From Dichotomicrobium sp046543175 (GTDB taxonomy: Bacteria > Pseudomonadota > Alphaproteobacteria > Rhizobiales > Rhodomicrobiaceae), in the NCBI GenBank assembly GCA_046543175.1, contig JBKGZY010000021.1:1-20655 (forward strand): DNA of 20,655 bases, read 5' to 3'. The notes below the pieces were generated by a model, which was not told the origin of the DNA, ran no database searches, and saw nothing but the letters and a program-made list of their open reading frames with translations. Every line of letters starts with the position of its first letter. Positions within the stretch are counted from its first letter, which is position 1. The translations under genes were made by a program, and so were the position numbers. Shown piece after piece: positions 15,105 through 20,655 of this stretch.

Positions 15105-16263
15105 GGACATATCGAGGGAAGCACCGTCCTGGCCGGAGGCGGCGCGGAGCATCCGCCCCGATCCGCGCGACACCGCGCTGCTGTTCATCGACCTGGACGC
15201 GCTGCGCGCCAACTACCGGCGGCTGCGGGACATGGCGCCGAACGCTGAGACCTCCGCCGTTCTCAAGGCCAATGGCTACGGCGTCGGCGCACTGCCGTGC
15301 GCGCGTGCCTTCGCAGAAGACGGCTGCCGCACATTCTTCACAGCGACGCTCCCCGAAGCCCTCGAGGTGCGCGCGGCCATGCCCGAAGCCGTGATTTACG
15401 TGCTGGACGGGCTGGCGCCGGGCGCTTCCGAGCATTTTGCACGTGCCGGCCTGCGCCCGGTGCTCGGCGATCTGGGTGAGATCGAGGAATGGGCCGGCTA
15501 TTGCCGGGCGACGGGCTTTTCCGGCGAAGCGGCGGTGCATGTGGATACCGGCTTCAACCGGCTCGGCCTCGATATGGCGGGCGTGCAGGCGCTCGCCGCC
15601 CGGCCTGACTGGCTCGGCGCGTTCGAATTGAGCCTGGTGATGAGTCATCTCGCCTGCGCCGACACCTACGACCATCCCAAGACTGCGGTGCAGACCGCGC
15701 GCTTCGACGAGATGCGCGCGCTGCTGCCCGACGCACCCGCGAGCCTGGCCGCATCCGGCGGTATTCAACTCGGTCCGCGCTATCATTACGATCTGACCCG
15801 GCCCGGCGTCGCGCTCTACGGCGGCAAGGCGCTCGAAGGCGCGCCGCCAATGAACCCGGTGGTCACGCTGCTCGCGCGGATCGCCACGGTGCGCGAGGCA
15901 GAGGCCGGCGAGACGGTCGGATACGGTGCGGAACGCACGCTGACACGGCGCTCGTGCATTGCGCTCGTCACGGTGGGCTACGCCGACGGCTATTTCCGCC
16001 TCTATGGTTCCAGCGACACGCGCGAGGGCGCATACGGATATGTCGGTGCGCATCGTGTGCCCGTGCTCGGGCGCGTTTCGATGGACCTCGTTGCGTTTGA
16101 CGTTACCGACGTGCCGCCGCCGCTTGTCGCACGTGGCGGCTGGATCGAGCTGCTCGGCCCGCACCAGACCGTGGATGAACTCGCCGCGCGGGCCTACACG
16201 GTCGGCTATGAAGTGCTGACCAGCCTCGGCCCACGCTACACCCGCCACTATATCGGCGGGTGA
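15091..16263 (+). CDS. alr: Alanine racemase
   Basis: PLP-dependent racemase producing D-alanine for peptidoglycan. The PLP lysine is Lys59 in AVLKANGYGVG, the catalytic tyrosine on the opposite face is Tyr278 in VGYGAERT, and the substrate/PLP region includes HVDTGFNRLGL (150-160), MSHLACAD (184-191), RPGVALYGG and VTVGYADGY. Total length 390 residues is normal. The reading frame stays open upstream inside dnaB, but the ATG at 15091 gives a sensible start 27 residues before the conserved ALLFIDLDALRANYR. This start overlaps the end of dnaB by 14 bases, so translation probably relies on ribosomes finishing dnaB. radA follows after only 13 bases. Confidence 0.95.
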   Translation: MTSVEDISREAPSWPEAARSIRPDPRDTALLFIDLDALRANYRRLRDMAPNAETSAVLKANGYGVGALPCARAFAEDGCRTFFTATLPEALEVRAAMPEAVIYVLDGLAPGASEHFARAGLRPVLGDLGEIEEWAGYCRATGFSGEAAVHVDTGFNRLGLDMAGVQALAARPDWLGAFELSLVMSHLACADTYDHPKTAVQTARFDEMRALLPDAPASLAASGGIQLGPRYHYDLTRPGVALYGGKALEGAPPMNPVVTLLARIATVREAEAGETVGYGAERTLTRRSCIALVTVGYADGYFRLYGSSDTREGAYGYVGAHRVPVLGRVSMDLVAFDVTDVPPPLVARGGWIELLGPHQTVDELAARAYTVGYEVLTSLGPRYTRHYIGG

Positions 16264-16276
16264 AGGATCGGCGCGC

Positions 16277-17644
16277 ATGGCAAGGGCCACAAGCGTCTAT
16301 GTCTGCCAGAGTTGCGGCGCCTCGTCGCCGCGCTGGGCCGGCAAGTGCCCGTCCTGCGGCGACTGGAATTCCCTCAGCGAGGAACCCGGCGCGGCGCCGT
16401 CCGGCGGCAAGCGCGCGCGCTCGAAAAAGCCGGGCGGCGTCAGGCTGCTGCGCCTCGATGAAGGCGGCGGCCAGATCGCCCATGCGCCGACCGGGATCGG
16501 GGAACTGGACCGCGTGCTCGGCGGCGGGCTGGTGCCCGGTTCCGCCGTGCTGCTGGGCGGCGATCCGGGGATCGGCAAATCCACCCTGCTGCTGCAAACC
16601 GCCGCGGCCATCGCGCAGGCCGGACACAACGCGCTCTATTTCTCCGGCGAGGAAGCCGCCGAGCAGATCGGACTGCGCGCGGAACGCCTCGACGTCGCCG
16701 CGGCCCCGTTGCGCGTAGCGGCGGAAACGAATGTGGAGCGCATCGTCGCCACGCTCGAGGCCGAGCCGGCTGCGCATCTCATCGTGATCGATTCCATCCA
16801 GACGCTCTGGACGGACGCGCTGGACTCTGCGCCCGGAAGCGTCAGCCAGGTGCGCGCCTCTGCCCAGGCGCTGATAAGCCACGCCAAGCGCACCGGCGGC
16901 ACGCTGGTCCTCGTGGGCCACGTCACCAAGGACGGCCAGATCGCCGGACCGAAGGTGGTCGAGCACATGGTCGACACGGTCCTCTACTTCGAGGGCGACA
17001 GCGCGCAGCATTACCGCCTGCTCCGCTCGGTGAAGAACCGCTTCGGCCCCGCCGGCGAAATCGGCGCGTTCGAGATGCGCGGCGACGGGCTGCGCCCGGT
17101 CGCGAACCCGTCCCAACTCTTCCTCGGCGACCGCGGGGAGAAAACGCCCGGCGCGGCCGTCTTCGCCGGCGTGGAAGGCACGCGCCCGTTACTGGTCGAG
17201 ATCCAGGCCCTCGTCGCCCCGACCGCCTTTCCCTCGCCGCGCCGCGCAGTCGTCGGCTGGGACGCCAACCGGCTGGCCATGCTGCTTGCGGTATTGGAGG
17301 CGCGCTGCGGTATCAGGCTCAGCGGGCACGACGTTTACATGAACGTGGCCGGGGGCCTGCGCGTCGCCGAGCCCGCCGCCGATCTCGCCGTCGCCGCCGC
17401 CCTCGTATCGGCACTTTCAGGCGTTGCACTTGATAAAGATTGCGTTTATTTCGGTGAGGTCAGTTTGTCCGGCGCGATCCGCTCGGTACGCCAATCCGAT
17501 ACAAGACTGCGCGAAGCAGCCAAACTGGGATTCGGCGCCGCCATCGTGCCGGCGTCTGGAGATATCGACGAGACCGCGTGCGATCTGCGATTGGACCGCA
17601 TGGGGCATCTCAAGGCGCTGGCCGCGCAACTTTCGGGCGCGTAA
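16277..17644 (+). CDS. radA: DNA repair protein RadA (DnaB-like branch-migration helicase)
   Basis: RecA-related ATPase that promotes branch migration of recombination intermediates, acting with RecA in repair. The 455-residue protein starts with a four-cysteine zinc finger (Cys10, 13, 24, 27), followed by Walker A GGDPGIGKST (94-103, Lys101), Walker B-like LIVIDSIQT, the diagnostic KNRFG motif (253-257) and a C-terminal Lon-protease-like domain (about 275-455) including HDVYMNVAGGLRV and GEVSLSGAIR. GAAGGA, which overlaps the alr stop, is the ribosome binding site. Neighbouring dnaB and radA encode related hexameric motors. cvpA begins 83 bases downstream. Confidence 0.97.
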   Translation: MARATSVYVCQSCGASSPRWAGKCPSCGDWNSLSEEPGAAPSGGKRARSKKPGGVRLLRLDEGGGQIAHAPTGIGELDRVLGGGLVPGSAVLLGGDPGIGKSTLLLQTAAAIAQAGHNALYFSGEEAAEQIGLRAERLDVAAAPLRVAAETNVERIVATLEAEPAAHLIVIDSIQTLWTDALDSAPGSVSQVRASAQALISHAKRTGGTLVLVGHVTKDGQIAGPKVVEHMVDTVLYFEGDSAQHYRLLRSVKNRFGPAGEIGAFEMRGDGLRPVANPSQLFLGDRGEKTPGAAVFAGVEGTRPLLVEIQALVAPTAFPSPRRAVVGWDANRLAMLLAVLEARCGIRLSGHDVYMNVAGGLRVAEPAADLAVAAALVSALSGVALDKDCVYFGEVSLSGAIRSVRQSDTRLREAAKLGFGAAIVPASGDIDETACDLRLDRMGHLKALAAQLSGA

Positions 17645-17727
17645 CCGCCAGCGGGCTTCAACACGGTTCAATGGCTCTGACGACGGCCAGTTCGCGCTGT
17701 CGTGCTTGGAGAGGGGGTTTCCGCGTA

Positions 17728-18243
17728 ATGCCAATTCAATGGCTCGACGTCATCCTGATTCTGATCATGTTCATCTCCGCATTCCTTGCGATGCTGCGCG
17801 GGCTGACGCGGGAAATGCTGTCCATCGTCTCCTGGGCGCTGGCCGCGGTGGCCGCGCTGTTCGCTTATCCCGCGTACCGTGATACGGCGCGGCAATATGT
17901 CGAACCGCCCATGCTGGCCGACGGTGTCCTGATCGGGACGGTCTTCCTGGTGACGCTGATCGTGGTGAGCCTGATAACGGTGCGAATCTCCGATTACATC
18001 CTGGACAGCCGTGTCGGCGCGCTGGATCGCACGCTGGGCTTCGTGTTCGGCTTGGCGCGCGGGCTGATCCTCGTCGTCATCGCCTTCGAACTCCTGAGCA
18101 TGCTGGTGCCCAAGGAAACCCATCCGCGCTGGGTGACGGAAGCGCGCTCGCTGCCGGTGATCGAGAGCACGGGATCGGCGATCATTTCACTGCTCCCGGA
18201 CAATCCGGCCTCGGTGTTCCGCGACGACGGCGAGCCCGGCTAA
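17728..18243 (+). CDS. cvpA: CvpA family inner-membrane protein
   Basis: Small polytopic membrane protein of the CvpA family, named for a role in colicin V production in E. coli and linked to envelope homeostasis and to purF by gene order. The 171-residue protein has four hydrophobic segments (about 5-25, 30-50, 63-84 and 103-125) and the family start PIQWLDVILILIM. The conserved LRGLTREMLSIVSW segment and the RTLGFVFGLARGLI segment before the last helix match the family. The ATG at 17728 is decided by GGAGAGGGGG ending 10 bases upstream; 50 further in-frame codons exist upstream but overlap radA and do not look like protein. Its molecular activity is unknown. Confidence 0.93.
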   Translation: MPIQWLDVILILIMFISAFLAMLRGLTREMLSIVSWALAAVAALFAYPAYRDTARQYVEPPMLADGVLIGTVFLVTLIVVSLITVRISDYILDSRVGALDRTLGFVFGLARGLILVVIAFELLSMLVPKETHPRWVTEARSLPVIESTGSAIISLLPDNPASVFRDDGEPG

Positions 18244-18294
18244 GCGTCGATGGCTTAAGCGTTCAGGGCGGAAATCTGTGCAAGGGTGTGTTCA

Positions 18295-18320
18295 GGTGTC
18301 ACCAAAATGACATTTTGACG
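18295..18320 (+). promoter_or_regulatory. Possible purF operator/promoter
   Basis: The perfect 15-base palindrome CAAAATGACATTTTG (18303-18317) overlaps a TTGACG sequence (18315-18320) resembling a -35 box. A second small palindrome, GGTGTCACC (18295-18303), abuts it. No good -10 occurs at 16-18 bases, so the promoter part is weak. The one-base centre rules out a tight RNA hairpin and favours a dimeric protein site. Regulation of purF is inferred only from position, about 95 bases before the start codon. Confidence 0.3.
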
Positions 18321-18412
18321 TTGCGTGCGCGGCGTGAATGCGCATATGTGCTGTGTATGCAATCGGGGTGTTTTTGCGTACCCCGGCTCCAACGGGCGAT
18401 GGGGCTTGGCCA

Positions 18413-19867
18413 ATGGCCACTGACACCATGCATGACGCCGACAAGCTCCGCGAGGAGTGCGGCGTCTTTGGAATTTACGGCCACGAGGACGCGGCACCGC
18501 TTACCGTCCTCGGGCTGCACGCTCTCCAGCATCGCGGACAGGAAGCTGCCGGCATTGTGACCTACGACGGCGAGCACTTCCATTCCGAGCGCCGGCTGGG
18601 GCTCGTCGGCGACCAGTTCACCAAGAAATCCGTCGTTGACCGTCTGCGCGGGCATGCCGCCGTCGGCCATGTGCGCTATTCCACCACCGGCGAGACCGTG
18701 ATGCGCAATGTCCAGCCGCTGTTCGCCGACCTGTCGGGCGGCGGGTTCGCGCTGGCGCATAACGGCAACATCACGAATGCGCTGCGCATCCGCGACGAAT
18801 TGATCGCATCCGGCGCGATCTGCCAGTCCACCTCGGACACGGAAGTCATCATGCACCTGGTGGCGCGCAGCCGGAAGAAGCGCCTTGTGAAGCGGTTCAT
18901 CGAGGCGCTGCTGCAAATCGAGGGCGGCTACGCGCTCGTCGCCGTGACGAACAAGAAGCTGATCGGCGCGCGCGACCCGCTGGGCCTGCGCCCGCTCTTG
19001 CTCGGCAAGCTCGACGGCGCTTACGTGTTCGCCTCGGAAACCTGCGCGCTCGACATCATCGGCGCGGAGTTCGTGCGCGAAGTGGACAATGGCGAGATCG
19101 TCGTCATCTCCGAGGACGGGATTGAGAGCCACCGGCCCTTCCCTCCGCGCGCGCCACGTCCCTGCCTGTTCGAATACATTTATTTCTCTCGCCCCGATTC
19201 CATCGTAGGCGGGCGCAGCGTCTACGAGGTCCGCAAGAATTTCGGCAAGCAGCTCGCCCAGGAGTCGCCCGCCGATGTCGATATGGTCGTGCCGGTTCCG
19301 GATTCCGGCGTTCCCGCCGCCATCGGCTACGCCGAGGCGTCGGGGCTGCCGTTCGAGCTGGGCATCATCCGCAACCACTATGTCGGGCGCACCTTCATCG
19401 AACCGGAGCAGCGCATCCGCAAGCTCGGCGTGAAGCTCAAGCACAACGCCAACAGCGCCGCGATCCGGGGCAAGCGCATCGTGCTGATCGACGACAGCAT
19501 CGTCCGCGGGACCACCTCGATCAAGATCGTGCAGATGCTCTACGAAAAAGGGGCGCGGGAAGTGCATTTGCGCGTCGCCTGCCCGCCCATCGCCTATCCC
19601 GACTTCTACGGCATCGACACGCCGGAAAAGGCCAAGCTGCTCGCCGCGCATCACACGCTGGAGGAAATGCGCGAGTTTATCGGCGTCGACAGTCTCGCCT
19701 TCCTGTCGGTCGACGGCATCTACCGCGCGCTGGGCTACGACAGGCGCGATCCCGTCAATCCGCAATTCGCCGACCACTATTTCACCGGCGACTACCCCAC
19801 GCGCCTGGTCGACCAGGACGACAACCAGCCGCACCGCCAGCTCTCGCTGCTCGCCGAGGCGAGCTAA
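18413..19867 (+). CDS. purF: Amidophosphoribosyltransferase
   Basis: First committed enzyme of purine synthesis: transfers the amide nitrogen of glutamine to PRPP, giving phosphoribosylamine. From the ATG at 18413 the protein has 484 residues. The N-terminal nucleophile glutaminase begins at Cys16 (ECGVFGI) after a short propeptide that must be removed; HALQHRGQEAAGI and GHVRYST follow. The phosphoribosyltransferase domain carries the PRPP loop VLIDDSIVRGTTS (357-369). In B. subtilis and vertebrate PurF four cysteines bind a 4Fe-4S cluster; here the equivalents of three are replaced (YPDFYGID instead of YPCFYGID; HYFTGDYPT without the C-x2-C pair), so a cluster is unlikely. A later ATG at 18428 is a possible start. 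The gene follows cvpA as in many Proteobacteria, and an SDR gene 18 bases on is probably co-transcribed. Confidence 0.96.
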   Translation: MATDTMHDADKLREECGVFGIYGHEDAAPLTVLGLHALQHRGQEAAGIVTYDGEHFHSERRLGLVGDQFTKKSVVDRLRGHAAVGHVRYSTTGETVMRNVQPLFADLSGGGFALAHNGNITNALRIRDELIASGAICQSTSDTEVIMHLVARSRKKRLVKRFIEALLQIEGGYALVAVTNKKLIGARDPLGLRPLLLGKLDGAYVFASETCALDIIGAEFVREVDNGEIVVISEDGIESHRPFPPRAPRPCLFEYIYFSRPDSIVGGRSVYEVRKNFGKQLAQESPADVDMVVPVPDSGVPAAIGYAEASGLPFELGIIRNHYVGRTFIEPEQRIRKLGVKLKHNANSAAIRGKRIVLIDDSIVRGTTSIKIVQMLYEKGAREVHLRVACPPIAYPDFYGIDTPEKAKLLAAHHTLEEMREFIGVDSLAFLSVDGIYRALGYDRRDPVNPQFADHYFTGDYPTRLVDQDDNQPHRQLSLLAEAS

Positions 19868-19885
19868 CCCGGAAATCTTCCTCCC

Positions 19886-20644
19886 ATGTCCGACGCCGAA
19901 ACGCCGCCAGCCGAGACCGGCCAGCGCCTTGCCGGATGTACCGCCCTTATCACCGGCGCATCGCGCGGGATCGGCCGGGCCGTCGCGCTGGGTTTTGCCC
20001 GCGCTGGCGCGCATGTCATCGCGCTCGGCCGCACCAGAGGCGGGCTGGAGGAGCTGGACGACGCCATCAAGGCCGAGGGCGGCGCCTGCTCGCTGATCAC
20101 GCTCAACCTCAAACACGGCGAGAAAATCGACGCGCTCGGCCCGACGCTTTATCAGCGCTGGCCGCATATCGACATCTTCGTCGCCAATGCGGGGATTCTC
20201 GGGCCGCTCACGCCCGTATCGCATATCCAGGACGGCGACTGGGACGAGGTGATGGCAATCAATGTCACGGCGAATATCCGGCTGATCCGCACGCTCGATC
20301 CGCTGCTGCGCCGCTCCGACGCCGGCCGAGCCATCTTCGTGTCGTCCGGCGTGGCGCGCAGCCCGCGCGCCTACTGGGGGCCTTACGCGACCTCGAAGGC
20401 AGCACTCGAGACGGTCGCCCTGACCTACGCGGCCGAGACGGCCAACACGCCGGTGAAGGTGAACATCATCAATCCCGGCCGGACACGCACGGCGATGCGC
20501 GCCAAGGCCTATCCCGGAGAAGACCCCGCCACGCTCAAGGCCCCTGAAGCGGTCGTGCCGCTGTTTCTCGACCTCGCCAGCCCGGACTGCACGGCAAGCG
20601 GCGAGCGTTTCGACTTCGAGGACTACGCCGAAAAGAGGCGATAG
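19886..20644 (+). CDS. Short-chain dehydrogenase/reductase family protein
   Basis: Classical SDR oxidoreductase of 252 residues, substrate unknown. It has the dinucleotide motif TGASRGIG (23-30), NAG (101-103), NVT around 126-128, a catalytic serine in FVSSGVARS (Ser153 or Ser154), and Tyr167 and Lys171 in YATSKAA. Arginine in the glycine-rich motif and RT at the end of the second strand suggest NADPH preference. The C-terminus (GERFDFEDYAEKRR) lacks the FabG-type VNGG ending, so it is not a second FabG. It starts 18 bases after purF, a pairing also found in other Rhizobiales, so a link to purine or cofactor metabolism is possible but not shown by the sequence. Confidence 0.9.
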   Translation: MSDAETPPAETGQRLAGCTALITGASRGIGRAVALGFARAGAHVIALGRTRGGLEELDDAIKAEGGACSLITLNLKHGEKIDALGPTLYQRWPHIDIFVANAGILGPLTPVSHIQDGDWDEVMAINVTANIRLIRTLDPLLRRSDAGRAIFVSSGVARSPRAYWGPYATSKAALETVALTYAAETANTPVKVNIINPGRTRTAMRAKAYPGEDPATLKAPEAVVPLFLDLASPDCTASGERFDFEDYAEKRR

Positions 20645-20655
20645 AGCCGCACCCA

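Noticed and set aside
13497..15212. Long minus-strand open frame (571 codons) opposite dnaB
   Set aside because: Complement of a conserved gene; composition is that of a shadow frame and no motif or credible start was seen.
18299..20224. Long minus-strand open frame (641 codons) opposite purF
   Set aside because: purF on the other strand is unmistakable. The antisense translation is Arg/Asp/Gly/Ala-rich with no domain, as expected for the complement of a GC-rich gene.

Overview
This is a gene-dense, GC-rich stretch of core chromosome from an alphaproteobacterium, most likely of the order Hyphomicrobiales (Rhizobiales). The assignment rests on three syntenic blocks typical of that group: surA-pdxA-rsmA; fabD-fabG-acpP-fabF-mltG-gmk; and rpsF-rpsR-(DUF2232)-rplI-cfa-dnaB-alr-radA-cvpA-purF-SDR. 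The Alphaproteobacteria-type S6 and L9 tails and the degenerate parvulin region of the SurA-like protein agree with it. No rRNA, tRNA, insertion sequence, phage gene, integrase or CRISPR array was seen.

Region 1 (1-3228, + strand) encodes a periplasmic SurA-like chaperone, PdxA (pyridoxal phosphate synthesis) and RsmA (16S rRNA dimethyltransferase). Adjacent genes are packed closely and pdxA/rsmA overlap by 4 bases. The block ends tail-to-tail with gmk, the two stop codons overlapping.

Region 2 (3225-9221, - strand) reads fabD, fabG, acpP, fabF, mltG, gmk in the direction of transcription. It covers malonyl loading, ketoreduction, the acyl carrier and chain condensation of type II fatty acid synthesis, then septal/lateral peptidoglycan strand termination (MltG) and GMP phosphorylation. 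acpP has its own likely promoter in a 283-base spacer that also holds strong dyads. yicC, which commonly sits between mltG and gmk in relatives, is absent here.

Region 3 (9222-9627) is a 406-base divergent control region. On the fabD side a TTGACA box is embedded in a 17-base perfect palindrome. On the rpsF side the 5' leader can form two mutually exclusive 8-bp helices, one of which sequesters the rpsF ribosome binding site. A CACCG sequence like that of known S6:S18 autoregulatory leaders sits beside the other helix.

Region 4 (9628-20644, + strand) carries ribosomal proteins S6, S18 and L9, a DUF2232 membrane protein, cyclopropane fatty acid synthase, replicative helicase DnaB, alanine racemase (PLP-dependent), RadA, CvpA, PurF and a short-chain dehydrogenase. 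Short gaps and overlaps suggest a few long transcripts; the 169-base cvpA-purF spacer probably has a promoter/operator.

This is ordinary housekeeping DNA, and I found no accessory or defence system. The most interesting signals are regulatory (the rpsF leader, the fabD and purF palindromes) and variations in conserved proteins (PurF without Fe-S ligands, an enlarged SurA N-domain).
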